Origin: Flaccisagitta enflata
Taxonomy: Eukaryota; Chaetognatha; Sagittoidea; Aphragmophora
DNA length: 64,000 nucleotides
Direction of reading: 5' to 3'
Assembly (NCBI GenBank): GCA_965153355.1
Contig: OZ231128.1
Span: 52,638,001 to 52,702,000, forward strand
Shown in pieces: positions 21,547-34,500 of the stretch. Made by a program: the position numbers and the translations under genes. Position 1 is the first letter of the stretch. Every line of letters begins with the position of its first letter. The notes beneath the pieces were generated by a model that was given only the letters and a program-made list of their open reading frames with translations, did no database searches and was not told where the DNA came from.

Positions 21547-23603
21547 TATGGTTTGGGTGCTTCACATAGCACAAGTTGGGGATTTCTTTTGGGTTTTTTT
21601 TATCTAATTTAAAATGAATCTTAAAATTTTCATTATTATTCTATCATTTTTTTTTTATAAAATTTTTAAATCGAGATCAATTCTTATATTAATGCTCTTG
21701 CTCAACTGTTCATGACTGTCTTAGTGTATATTTGACTTTATTATGCAAACAATTAAATCAGTAAATAAATATATATTGTAAATTTTTTTTTTATGCAAAT
21801 GATTTTTTTTTAAATTATTTTTTATTCTATTTTTAAGCAGCAGCATTGAAAGCATTATTGACATATATTCGTATATATTTTTTTTCTTCTTTTTCTTTTT
21901 TGTAATCCTTTAAAAATTACTTATTTTTAAAATTTTTTATACTAATATCAATTTATCAAACAACTCCAGTGAGAGGATACTCCCAACTTGTGTTATGTGA
22001 AGCACCCAAATGATATCGAGCAGAATCTGGATCAATGATCAAATAATTATCGGGAAAAAAGTCGAAGTCAGTCTTCGACTTTTTGACATATTCGAGAGAA
22101 ACGGGGTTTTCATTTTCTTATGCGGAAGTTGAGCATCTCTTCCGGCTGAATGTGGCCTCCAATGAAATTGATAGGGTAAGTAAATTTGATAATTCTCTTT
22201 CATTTGGCGCCAAGCAGAATGCTCTATGGCAAATATTTTTCGCGCTATGAATTTTTAAAGATTTATTTATGAAAATTGCGAATTGAATTTTTTTTAATTT
22301 TTTATGATTTTGAGTAGGATCAAAAAAAGAGTGTGTTTATGTTTGTTTGAGCATGCAAATACAAGAAAACATGTTTATGAGCATATCTGCTCATCTGTGA
22401 GGGTGTTTTTGAGCATTTTAGCTCATTTAGCTCATTTAGCTCAGTCTGTTTTTCTGATTTAAAATGCGATAAATGAATAAATGTGTTGATACATGTTTGA
22501 GCATGCAAATACAAGAAAGCATGTCAGTGAGCAGAGTTGCTCATCTGTGAGGGTGTTTTTGAGTATTCTAGCTCATTTAGCTCATTTAGCTTGCTTTTTT
22601 TTTCTGATTTTAAAACAGATAAAAAAATGTTATGATTTAAGAATGCAAATATAAGAAAGCATGTCAGTGAGCATAGCTGGTTGTCTAGTAGACAGCCCAG
22701 AATAACTCATTTTTCTGAGAAGTACTCATCCTTGCGGCTTTTCTGGAAGATAAAACATGAAAGATTATGAATTGAGCCGTAAAAAATTTTTTTTAAATTT
22801 TTTTATGGTGGAAGTATTAGGTCAAAGTAGATATTAGGTCAAAATTTCAAAATGAGAATTTTGTAAATCTGATTGTAGATTCGGAATCCTTGCAAAAAAC
22901 TGTGTGAACAAAGTGCTTTTCTTTTTTTGATATTCCATCAAGAAGTTATTCAAAATTTAAATTTAAAATCTTGATCGGGTCAAAATTGCTCTTTTGTTCG
23001 AAATTGGCCTTATTTGGGTTTTTGACCTCAATTTTGACCATCTTCCTGAAGGAATATCAAAAAAAGGAGAGCACTTTCTTCACACAGTTTTTTGTGAGGA
23101 TTCTGAATCTGTAGTCAGATTTACAAAATTCTCATTTTGAAATTTTGACCTAATATCTACTTTGACCTAATACTTCCGCCATAGAAAAATCTCAAAAAAA
23201 TTTTTTTTGGCTCAAGTCATAATCTTCAGTGTTTTATCTTCCAGAAAAGCCGCAAGGATGAGTACTTTTCAGAAAAATGAGTTATTCTGGGACGTCTATT
23301 GTCTAGTTTAGTGATTTTTAATATCTTAGCTCATCTAGCTCATTTGGCTCAGTCCTATTTTTCTCTGATTTTCAATGCAACCAATACATACAATTGCTCT
23401 CAATTTGATCTAACAAATAAAAAAAGTTGCAGTGACTGAAGACAAAAGCTTGGTGAAAAGTGAACAACGCTTACGACTTTTTTCCTCACGGCGACAGCCG
23501 CCATTACTGGTAACATGCCAAATTCTTCTAACATCATAGTGTGGAACAAACACCGACTTATCTGACACTACCTACAATGGTCAGTTGACTGGAGCTCCGC
23601 CAT
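20138..23603 (-). CDS. Small 88-residue protein, three exons, head-to-head with CPSF1
   Basis: Predicted exons 23603-23576 (donor T|GTAGGT), 21453-21341 (acceptor CCCCTGACAG, donor ACG|GTAATT) and 20263-20138 (acceptor TTTCGATTGCAG, stop TAA). They total 267 bases and the phases agree at both junctions. The start is MAELQSTDH with G at -3 and +4. Later segments are SRLRSLISADIRNESSRKRE, SKWTKTPYG, and a hydrophobic then basic end, PSFLELVLQSAFSSRVGLWD and LLQRRRFDERSKEPKSKVQ. No signal peptide is obvious. The alternative exon 1 donor four bases downstream gives an early stop. Exon 3 has a second open frame to a GTATGT donor at about 20129, so a longer isoform is possible. Family not recognised. 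The two 3' exons lie inside the spacer of the long inverted repeat. Confidence 0.45.
20430..20535. repeat. (CTTT)n microsatellite
   Basis: Near-perfect CTTT repeats, flanked by CTCTCTCTCTTTC. Frames through it are repeat artefacts. Confidence 0.95.
20861..20991. mobile_element. 131-bp palindromic element
   Basis: Arms TAGGTGAAATTATATCATTG / TATAATTTCACCCA and AATTTGCATTTCCAAAAACA / CATGTTCTTATAAATGCAAA fold around CATATGAGAAAA. Related single arms are at about 51690 and 55315-55365. Confidence 0.65.
20992..21340. other. AT-rich intron sequence
   Basis: Intronic to the small - strand gene. No feature seen. Confidence 0.4.
21463..21544. repeat. (GA)n microsatellite
   Basis: Uninterrupted GA repeat next to exon 2 of the small - strand gene. 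In transcript sense it is a CT run that forms part of that exon's acceptor tract. Confidence 0.95.
21551..22011. mobile_element. Foldback element with AT-rich interior
   Basis: Left TTTGGGTGCTTCACATAGCA and right TGTTATGTGAAGCACCCAAA are inverted. The arms also share CACAAGTTGGG / CCCAACTTGTG. The interior is A/T homopolymers. No open frame. Confidence 0.65.
22050..23520. repeat. Right arm of the long inverted repeat
   Basis: Complementary to 17086-17893: inner end GTCGAAGTCAGTCTTCGACT, GAGCATGCAAATACAAGAAA units with TTTAGCTCATTTAGCTCA, outer end CGGCGACAGCCGCCATTACT. It is split by the insertion at 22693-23295. Confidence 0.7.
22693..23295. mobile_element. About 600-bp foldback inserted in the right arm
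   Basis: Left CCCAGAATAACTCATTTTTC and right GAAAAATGAGTTATTCTGGG are inverted and the arms pair over roughly 250 bases. The flanks TTGTCTAGTAGACA and GTCTATTGTCTAG are the interrupted repeat, so insertion is later than the long inverted repeat. The exact target duplication is unclear. Confidence 0.75.
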
Positions 23604-24782
23604 GTCGCGTCACATCTTCTAGAGATAGAATTTGAAAAGCGGATCAGCGTTTCCGGGCCTTTATCGAGAGGTGCAGCCGCCCGCCGATTTCGTAAAAAAT
23701 ACAAATTGAATGGAAAATTTTCACCCTGGAAAAGAAAGTGAAGAAGGCATAGCTTATATGAAGACCTGTTCAAATAGAATAAACCTTAGGTAACCAATAG
23801 AATCGCGGACGGAGATGGGAATTGTCGTATCATTAAAGAGGTTACGTTGTCCAGTATGTCATAGTTTTTATTACCTCCAATATGGCTCCTGCCCACCCGC
23901 ACGCGACTGGGGTAGCCGTGTATCCAGCCTTGTTTATAACATTTCTGAAAAACTAGGCAAAGTAGGCCAATGCGTACATGCGTGCGACATGTGACATGTG
24001 CAACAATTCATCATGTGAATCATCAAACAAATGCGTTACCTGACCTACCAACTGACCAACCGACGGATAAAGCGGACGGATAAAGCTTTTTAAAAATGTG
24101 AGTTTCACAAATAATAATGCTCATATTAGTCATGAGCTACGCGACTTCACCTCGCTTCGTCCGTCAGTCTAACAGTGATAAACGTAAATCTGACGCGCTC
24201 TGAAAGACGGGGATTTTCGGTCAGGCTGCTTTCGATCAGGATCGATTGGACTTGCGTTTTTTTTCCAAGTTGCGGAAAGGAGACGAAAGCGTCACAGAGA
24301 GTTCAATAAAACAGGACCGTAAACATTAAAAAAAAATTAAAATAATTTCGAAACCTAAAAAGTCAGAAAGCGTGGGACGTCTGCTACTCGTAAAAAAAAG
24401 AATGACGTCAATCCGTGAAGAATAGCGGTCACAAGGGGCGCTTCTTACAGGTAGTTGAGTTTTGAACAAAAGGCGTTTTCGACTTTGGTTGAAAATCACA
24501 TTGCTCTTGCTCGGTCTCTATCTTAGCACAATTTGTGGTATACCTCGTTGCTATTCCATCGTATATTTCTTACAGCATACACATTTAACCGTGATTCGTT
24601 GCGCGTCATTTATAAAAAGTGGAACTTTTAATATTGCCGCGCAGTGTTGATAAAACTGAGAGTGATCATTTTCATTGGCCGCCCTGGTTCTGAAGGCCAG
24701 GTTCCGGGGCCAGTCACTTTCTTTTAACATTATCCCTTAACTCTCTCGGCCTCTTGTGCTACTACTACGCGAAACGAAGAAG
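23604..24782. promoter_or_regulatory. Head-to-head intergenic region upstream of CPSF1
   Basis: 1.18 kb separating the start codons of the 88-residue gene (-) and CPSF1 (+). It contains an R1 fragment at 23872-23938 and part of a hairpin head near 24130-24175 (CATGAGCTACGCGACTTCAC). GC content rises near both start codons. A bidirectional promoter is inferred from geometry. No core promoter motif was recognised. Confidence 0.35.
23872..23938 (+). mobile_element. R1 repeat tail fragment
   Basis: GGCTCCTGCCCACCCGCACG then CGACTGGGGTAGCCGTGTAT and CCAGCCTTGTTTA: the tail half of R1 only. Confidence 0.7.
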
Positions 24783-24986
24783 ATGTACGCGTACATGAAA
24801 CAGATCCACCCCCCGACGGGGATCGAGTTGTGTGAGTTTTGCCACTTTTTCAACATGCGACAGAAAAACCTTTTAGTGGCGGGAAAAACTGTTTTGCAAG
24901 TGTTTAATCTGATTCCCACCGATGAAGATCCCGAGGAATCTCCTGCTCCAGATGACGAGGCCAACGGGGCCGCTCAAGCGTTTCAG
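24783..24986 (+). CDS. CPSF1: CPSF1 exon 1 (residues 1-68)
   Basis: Starts [19 protein letters not shown], matching the family's conserved MYA.KQ.HPPTG start, which fixes the ATG at 24783 rather than the in-frame CTG-like codons upstream. Ends AAQAFQ at CAG|GTGGGC, phase 0. Intron 1 (24987-25423) holds nothing notable. Confidence 0.95.
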
Positions 24987-27900
24987 GTGGGCACTTAATT
25001 ATCCCCGTGAAGCATAGATCTCATTTGCATATTGCAGTTAGTAAATCATACATTAGTAGTCGCTCAATCGAGTCTTAAGTTGTCTAGTTTTGTGTAGTCC
25101 TAGTTGATTAAATTTCCCTGACCTTTTAATTCGATTACTATATCATCTTGCTCGTGAACATTATGTCCCATCTTTTATGAAAAAAAAACACACCTAAAAT
25201 ACGGTCTCCAGGATTAAAAAAAAAACCACGATTTCAAACCGTTGAGCATATTCGCGTAACTTGTATGCAGAGCGGTAATTAACGTCAAGAGCTCTTGCTC
25301 AAATACATTTTAGGGTAGTTGTGTGAATGGCAAGGGTGTTTACTGTACACCGTTCCGTGTTCCGGCAGTTAGTGTGAATATTAACACAGTTAGTGTGATT
25401 ATTAACGTTCTCATTCTGCGCAGCAATATCGCGAAGGGAAGCGGAAATTGGAATGCGCCGCCAGTTTTTCTCTTTTCGGCAACGTGGTGTCTATGAAGGC
25501 GGTGAAGCTGTCGGGGTCTCAGCGTGACATTCTGCTTCTCTCCTTCGTCGACGCCAAACTCTCCGTCGTCCAGTACGACCCCGCCAATCACGACCTCAAA
25601 ACGCTCTCTCTTCATTGTTTCGAAGAGGATGAACTCAAAGGTAATTTACAGGATGGGCTCTGATGTGATCTTAGCGTGGGATAATCACGGATTTGCCGCG
25701 ACCCTCGGTTGTACGGATCTGATGCGCTGATAAGGCGTCTTGTGCGTTGAAACACCTGTAAGTGACTCGTTGCGCGGTCATCCGTCGACTAATGATACGA
25801 AAATACTGAATATAAAGGTTTCCGCACGTTTTTTAGTCGCGCGCTACGCGACTCTTCACCCCGCTTTGTCGGTCCGTCCGTCGGTCCGTCACACTTTACT
25901 TTTTGGGTTTTTTTTGCGGCCTTTGGCCTCACTGCTCCTGCCCAAGTGATCAAGTGACCTCAAATATGGCCCCTGCCCACCCGCACGCGACTGGGGTAGC
26001 CGTGTACCCGGCTTTATTTCAAATACTCCCTAACAATTCAACCTATTTGAAATAGCGGCCCAAAGGCGGTGCCCGTGCCCTGCTCAAACAGTTTGAGATT
26101 ACAGTTGAGGGGTAAGAGGGCAGCGGCCCAGAAGGGGACAAAGTTCTGTTTAGATCTTTAAGGCAGTGAGGATGGGGCATGGGGGGATGTGCGGACGTGG
26201 CATTCAATGATACATCCTTGCTGTATTCATGCTTTATATACAGAGGAAGGAGAAATATAAGATGTGAACCCCCCTAAAACTGTAGCACCCCCCTTACAGA
26301 TCAAACTACAGTGATAAATAATGAATTGGATGCTGCTAATTATAGTTTGTTACTGTACAAGTGGCGCCACCAGAGCGAGTTAGCAATTTCTATTCCAGTC
26401 TCAAATTATAAAATAAAATCCTGGATTTTTGTCCCCGACGAAAAATTTTCGTCGGTGACTATGAGGTGGACCTGATCGTGTAGTCTGTTTGTTCGTTGGT
26501 CTGTTGTTTAAAACCTTCTCATATCTTTTGAACCAGACTTCAGAAGTTCATGAAACTTTACCAGTGTTGTTTTTATGTCAATGGGAGCTTGTATACCAAT
26601 TTTCAGAAAAATTCATTAATTTTTACTACCCTTTGTCTATTATTTTTAGTCGCGGACTCTAGAACTCGCCATGTTGGTCGGTCGGTCGGTCCGTCCGTCC
26701 GTAACAAAAACAAAATGCAAGCGTTTTCTTGCTATTCTGCTCCTGCCCACCCGTCCGCGACTTAGGGGGAGTGTATACGGCCTTGTTGTAGTAATATTTT
26801 ACTGGACTTAGGCAATTTACATAGGTAGAGGGTAGTAAACCTATGTGAATTTTTTTTAAATTTGGTATACAAGTAAAGGGTACTAAATAAACAACTCCTG
26901 CAAAATTCGAATTAAATCTGAAGTCTGGTTTATGAGATATTAGCTTATATATGTAGTAATATGTTATTATGACTTAGGCAGTTTACATAGGCAAAGGGTA
27001 GCAAAGTTATGTGAATTCTTTTTTAATTTGGTATACAAGTAAAGGATATTAATTAAACTGCCCCTGCAAAGTTTGAATTAAATCTGAAGTCTGGTAATTT
27101 GTTTTGCTCAATTTGGATGTGATTGCTAATAATATATCTGAGAATTTTGGGTTGACTCAGAGTGACTTGGTGGATTATTCTCAGTTAGTGGGAAAAATCT
27201 TGATTTAAGGCTATGGATGTTATGAGCATTTTACAATGGGAAGATCAGAAGGATGTGAGGGACATGGGGCGTTCAGCACACTCTTCTGGTGCTCTTTCTT
27301 GTCACTTACACATTTCATAAATAGCCGACAATTATAGGTTTTTCTTGCCATTTCTTTGTATCTGATGAGTTGCTCTTTGGTAAGGGTTGGGATGAATTTT
27401 GATAATTCTAGGGATAGTAGTGAGGGGTGCGCATTAAACTCCAGTAAGAGCTCCCAAGGCTCTTGTCCTTATTTTTTGGTTTTGATGTAATGTTGTTCAC
27501 TGTCATATAGAGGATTGGAGTTGATGAATTCTTTTACTTGCTCATTTATTTCATTCTGATTTTTCTTTAGGTTTGCCATCATGGATTTTAAGATTCATCT
27601 TCAACTACTGTCATCATCTTCAACTACTGTCATCATCTTCAACCACTGTCATCATCTTCAACTATTGTCTTCATCTTCAACTACTGTCATCATCTTCAAC
27701 CACTGTCATCATCTTCAACTACTGTCATCATCTTCAACTACTGTCATCATCTTCAACTACTGTCATCATCTTCAACTACTGTCATCATCTTCAACTACTG
27801 TCATCATCTTCAACTACTGTCATCATCTTCAACTACTGTCATCATCTTCAACTACTGTCATCATCTTCAACTACTGTCATCATCTTCAACCACTGTCATC

Positions 27901-29088
27901 ATCTTCAACTTTGAAAAAAAAAATAGGAAATTTTTTTTTTGTCCCCGACGAAGTTTTCGTCGGTGACTATGAAGTAGCAGTGATGTGTAGTCTGTTTGTT
28001 TGTTTGTTTGTTTGTTTAAAACCCTCTCATATTTTTGGAACCAGACTTCAGAATTTTATGAAACTTTGCTGGTGTTGTTTATAGGTCAATAGGAGCTTGT
28101 GTACCAATTTTCAGAAAAATTCACAAACTTTTAATACCCTTTGCCTATTATTTTTATGGTAATATTTTACTGGACTTATGCGATTTACATAGGCAGAGGG
28201 TAGTAAACTTATGTGAATTTTTTTTTAATTTGGTATACAAGTAAGGGTCAATGAATAAGCAGCCCCTGCAAAATCCGAATTAAATCTGAAGTCTGGTTCA
28301 TGAGATATTAGCTAATTTATTTATGTAGTAATATGTTACTGGGACTTAGGCGATTTACATAGGCAGAGGGTAGTAAACTTATGTGAATTTTTTTTAAATT
28401 TGGTATACAAGTAAAAGTCACTAAATAATCAGCCCCTGCAAAATTCAAATTAAATCTGAAGTCTGGTTCATGAGATATTAGCTAATTTATTTATAAATGT
28501 AGTAATATGTTACTGGGACTTCGGCAATTTACTTAGGCAAAGGGCAGTAAAGTAAAGTGAATTTTGTTCTTATTTGGTATACAAGTAGAGGATAGTAAAT
28601 AAACCACCCCTGCAAAATTCAAATTAAATCTGAAGCCTGGTTTATAAGATATTAGCTTATTTATGTAGTAATATATTACTAGGACTTAGGCAGTTTACAC
28701 AAGCCACATAGGCAGAGGGTAGTCAAAGTTTATGAATTTTTTTTTAATTTGTTATACAAGTAGAGGATAGTAAATAAACAACCCCTGCAAAATTTGATTT
28801 AAATCTGAAGTCTGGTTTATGAGATATAAACAGCCCTGAAAATAGTAATTTTTCTCAGCGGGCCCGTCGGGCCCGCTCCTCTTAATTTTTGCCGGCCCAA
28901 CAGGAAAACAGCGGGCCCGACTGAAATATAGTTATTCTAAGCTTTCTGTTGTCATAAGCCTCTGTAGACACACTGCTACAACACTGCAGTGAATTTCTTT
29001 ATCTATACAAACTATTTCCTAATAAATGGAAAGAATTATGCAAAGAAAAATGATAACTTATGTCTCTTACTTGTCCCTCAATCCCTAT

Positions 29089-29147
<59 letters not shown>

Positions 29148-29575
29148 ACACACAAAATAAAAATGGCTGTGTCCATTGGGTAAAGCAAGATATTTTAAAT
29201 CATCAAATCCCGAATGAAACCATTTTATTTTTTATTTTTTTAATTATTAATTTATTTTTGTAAACAATCATATGTGAATTCAAAGTGGATGTGCATCACT
29301 ATTGCCGAATTTTTTCTGACATTAAGCAGCTGAGAAGTGTCTCAAGGAGTCTTTTTATCTCCAGGAGAAAGAAAATTTCAATATTGCTGGAGAATGTAAG
29401 GACGATAAAAAATGATTCAAGGATACCAAGCAAAATTGCTGCGGGCCCGTCGGGCCCGCAGCTAGTCTAATTTGCGGGCCCGACTGCCAATTTGCGGGCC
29501 TCGGGCCCGCGGGCCCGCTCTAATTTCAGGGCTGGATATAAACTTATTTATGTAGTAATATATTACTGTTGTGGG

Positions 29576-29634
<59 letters not shown>

Positions 29635-31484
29635 AGAGACAGTGTGTGTTTTTTCTTCCCGTGGACTGTTTTAAAAACATATTGCTAATATTGCATAAAA
29701 TAACCCATGCCATTCCTCTAAATAAAGGTTTGCCGTCAAGGACTCCAAGGACCAAGGTTTGCCTTCTTGGACTTCAGTGTTTAATGTTCAAGGTGTGCCG
29801 TCATGGACTTTAAGGTATGCCGTCATGGACATAAAGGTATGCCGTCATGGATTTAAAGGTATGCCGTCATGGACTTAAAGGTATGCCGTCATGGACTTAA
29901 AGGTATGCCGTCATGGACTTAAAGGTATGCCGTCATGGACTTAAAGGTATGCCGTCATGGATTAAGGTATGCCGTCATGGACTGTAAGGTATGCATGCCA
30001 TCATGGACATCAATTATTTTTGGAATTTTTGAATTTTTTTTGATTTTTTTTTTTTTTTTTTAAATTTTTGTTTTTTTTGAATTTTTTTTTTTTTGAAATT
30101 TTTATTTTAAAATTTTTTTTTTGAAAAATTTTTTTTGAATTTTTTTATTTTGAAATTTTTTTGTAGTATCCTCTCGAGTCGCGTTTACAGTCCCCAGTCG
30201 GGGACTGTAATTTTGAAGCTTTTTCTAATTTGTTTTTCTAATTTGTTTTAAAAATTTGTTTTGAAAATTTTTTTGAATTTTTTTTTGTTGTAAAATTTTT
30301 TATTTTTTAAAAAAATTTTTTTTTTTAATTTTTTTTTAAATTTTTAAAATTTTTTTTTTATTTTGATTTTTTTAAGAGATTTTTTTTTGTTGTGTATCTT
30401 CTCAAGTTGCGTTTACACAACGAGAAAGCTTCAATAATTGCAGTCCCCAGTCGGGGACTGCAATTTTGAAGCTTTTTTGAATTTTTGATAATGATTAATT
30501 TTAGTGCTTTATTAAGCTATATCTTGACTTTAAAAGCAAAATTAAAAAATCGCTCTAGTGACGCCACTTGCATTGATATAAACATTCTACTTCTACTTTT
30601 AAAATGTCTTTAATTTAATCGGCTAGAGCTGTAGGTGGGGGTGCTACAGTTTTCAGTGGGTTCACACCTTATATTAACATTTTCTCTGTAAATCTCTTTC
30701 CCTTATATCCGTTATCTCATATAATCGCATGTTGTCTCTGGTATTTTAGTAGGGAAGGAACCATGGCTCGCGTTACGAGAGAGACAAGCGAAAACGCAAT
30801 ATCAGAAATTTGAACCTGCATTCCAGGATGTCCCAAAAGTAATACTTGGTCAAATAAAGTCCGGGCATAGTGCCAGGTCATCTGTTTTTACCTAAATAGT
30901 CCCCAGGTGATCTTTTTTTTATTTTTCAAATGTGTAAAAAACTTAAGATATGATAAAGCTTCATATAAAAGGTTACTGCGTCCAAACTTCGCCGCCGTGA
31001 GTTGACGTCGACTGCCTGCAGTATCCCTAAGGTGTGCTGATTTCATATCTCTTTTCATTTTTTATGTGCCATGACGCCGTAACGCGCCATCGCAAAGAGA
31101 AACAGCATATGACATTGAAATATAAGGCCAGGAAAGCGGAGAAAGCTGTCGACGATGACAGAAGCAGACTCACGGTAGCAGAGTAGCAATGCTACGCGGC
31201 TTAGTAGGGTACGGCAGATGCGGCAGGAAAGCAATGGGGAATCAAAGAGAGAGGAAGTAAGGTGAAAAGAAAGTGAGACAGGAAGGAAAAGATAGAATGA
31301 AAACAAGCGAGTGAGCGAACAAGCAAGCAAGTAAGCAGGCAAGCAAAAAGGCAAGCAAGCAATCAAGAAAATAGAAAGCAAGACAGAAACAAAAATAGCG
31401 AGCAAGTGAGCAAGCAAGCTAGAAAGAAAGAAAGAAAGAAAGATAGAAAGAAAGAAAGATAGAAAGAAAGAAAGATAGATAGAT

Positions 31485-31515
<31 letters not shown>

Positions 31516-34500
31516 AAGATAGATAGAAAGATAGAAAGAAAGAAAGATAGATAGAAAGATAGATAGAAAGATAGAAAGATAGAAAGAAAGATAGAAAGAT
31601 AGATAGAAAGATAGATAGAAAGATAGAAAGATAGATAGAAAGATAGATAGAAAGATAGATAGAAAGATAGATAGAAAGATAGAAAGAAAGATAGAAAGAA
31701 AGCAAGATGGAAAGAAAGCAAGCTGGAAGGAAAGGAAGATAGATAGAAAGAGAGCAAGATAAAAAGGAAGCAAGATAAAAAGAAAGCAAGATAGAAAGAA
31801 GGCAAGATATATAGAAAGCAAGATAGATAGAAAGCAAGATAGATAGAAAGCAAGACAGATAGAAAGCAAGATAGAATGCAAGATAGAATGCAAGATAGAA
31901 TGCAAGATAGATAGAATGCAAGATAGATAGAATGCAAGATAGATAGAATGCAAGATAGATAGAAAACAAGATAGATAGAAAGCAAGATAGATAAAAAGCG
32001 AGAAAGAAAGCAAGACAAAAAGCAAGACAGAAAGCAAGACAGAACCAAAGAGAAAACCAAATTGCTTGATGCGCTCAAGATGCATATTTCTTTTTAGTCG
32101 CGTGATACGCGACTCTATACCCTGCTTTGTCCGTTCATCCGTCTGTTGGTCTGTCTGTTTATCACTCACATTACCTTTTTAATGAATTTCATTTTTTGAC
32201 CTCATTGCTCCTGACAAAATCGTCTTGTGACCTCAAATATGACCCGCCATGTATCAGCATTGATGCTGTAATAACCATATTCTATTTTTTCTTTTTTGTG
32301 ATTGAGTCTTTTCCCAGTGTTTGTTTCTGCATTAGCGTTTTTTGCCTCATAATGCATTTCAAAAGTGAAAAATTGGAATTTTTACCTTTTCACCATATAA
32401 GATATTGACTTTCTTGTCTTTTGGAGCAATTTCGGTTCATTTACTAGCTTAGAAAAAGAGAGCTGGTACTAGAGAAAAAGTTGACAGAAACGCCAGATAG
32501 GGAGGAATTAAGATTTATTAATCATAATGACATAAGATACGAAAAAATATATATCACGAGGTATCAAATGAAAGCCCTTGCAATACTGCATCGACTCATA
32601 CCGGTCATGACGGGTTAGGAGAAAATTTTTTTTTTTTCGTTTACTTCCCTAATTTTAGGTGGTCGCAGCGATTTCTCCGCCGAGATGCCCATTGTTCGCG
32701 TCGACCCTCAGGACCGCTGCGCAGCGATGCTCTGTTACGGCACCAAACTCGTCATCCTTCCTTTCCGAAAAGACGGTATACGATTTGGTCTCGATACACT
32801 CGAGGACTTTGTCTTGCACCTAGGCGTAGCCCTAGCCCTGATGTTTCATGCTTGATGCAGTTTGACTTGTTTTTCTCCCCATGAGACCCAAGTTTCAAAT
32901 AGATCTACACGGACCAGTCATCCTTCTACCTCGTTTATCCATCCATCCATCCATCCATACATACATCCATTCAATCTACACGGACCAGTCATCCTTCTAC
33001 CTCGTTTATCCATCCATCCATCCATCCATACATACATCCATTCAATCTTCCATCCATGCATTCATCAATCCATCTATTCTTCAATCCATCCATCCATCCA
33101 TCCATCCATCCATCCATCCATCCATCCATCCATCCATCCATTCATTCGTTTATCCACCCATTCATTAATTTATCTATCCTTTCATTCATTTATCTAGGCC
33201 TATCCTTTCATCCATGCTTTCATCCATCCATCATTCATTTATCTATCCTTTCATCCGTGCTTTCATTCATCCATCCATCCATCCGTCTAGCCTCCATCCA
33301 TCTATCATCAATGAACTTCATTCCTCATCCATACCCTTCTCTCCCATTGCTCAGATTTGGTGGCAGATGCCGACTCGTCCATTTTCGAGGGTGCGTCGGC
33401 ATCTGGTTCGGGTCTTTCTCTCAACAATGGAGATGACACGGCAGCCGATCAAACGCTAGGAACCGTGCAGGTAAAGATTTTCGATCAACCAACGTTTATC
33501 CGCTCATTCGTTCATTCACTCTTTCTATACATTCATTTTCGATCGTCATCCAATGAAGATTTGTTTCCTTCCATCTTTTTTTGTCCCCGACGAACAGTTT
33601 TCGTCGGTGACTATGAAGTAGCAGTGATGTGTAGTCTGTCGTCTGCCTGTCTGTCTGTTTGTTTAAAACCCTCTCATATTTTTGGAACGAGACTTCAGAA
33701 TTTTATGAAACTTTGCTGGTGTTGTTTATAGGTCAATAGGAGCTTGTGTACCAATTTTCAGAAAAATTCGCTAACTTTTACTACCCTTTGCCTATTATTG
33801 TCCCCGACGAACAGTTTTCGTCGGTGGACTATGTGATGGACCTGATCGTGTAGTCTGTCGTCTGTCTGTTCATTTGTTTAAAACCCTCTCATATTTTTGG
33901 AACCAGACTTCAGAATTTGATGAAACTTTGCTGGTGTTCTTTATAGGTCAATAGGAGCTTGTGTACCAATTTTCAAAAAAATTCATTAACTTTTACTACC
34001 CTTTGCCTATTATTTTTGCAGTAACATTTAGCTGGGACTTAGGTGGTTTACATAGGTAGAGGGTAGTAAAGGTTAATGAATTTTTTTTTAATTTGGTATA
34101 CAAGTAGAGGGTACTAAATAAACAACCCCCGCAAAATTCGAATTAAATCTGAAGTTTGGTTTATGAGATATTAGCTTATTTATGTAGTAGTATGTTGCTA
34201 GGACTTAGGCAATTTACATAGGCAAAGGGTAGTAAATGTATGTGAATTTTTTCTTATTTGGTATACAAGTAGAGGGTAGTAAATAAATAACCCCTGCAGA
34301 ATTTGAATTAAATCTGAAGTCTGGTTTATGAGATATTAGCTTATTTATGTAGTAATATATTACTAGGACTTAGGCAGTTTACACAAGCCACATAGGCAGA
34401 GGGTAGTCAAAGTTTATGAATTTTTTTTTAATTTGTTATACAAGTAGAGGATAGTAAATAAACAACCCCTGCAAAATTTGATTTAAATCTGAAGTCTGGT

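Noticed and set aside
31055-32169. Long - strand frames of 200-300 codons rich in Leu, Ser, Tyr and Phe resembling membrane proteins
   Set aside because: They follow the GAAA/GATA microsatellite exactly, occur in three frames at once and have a 4-base period.
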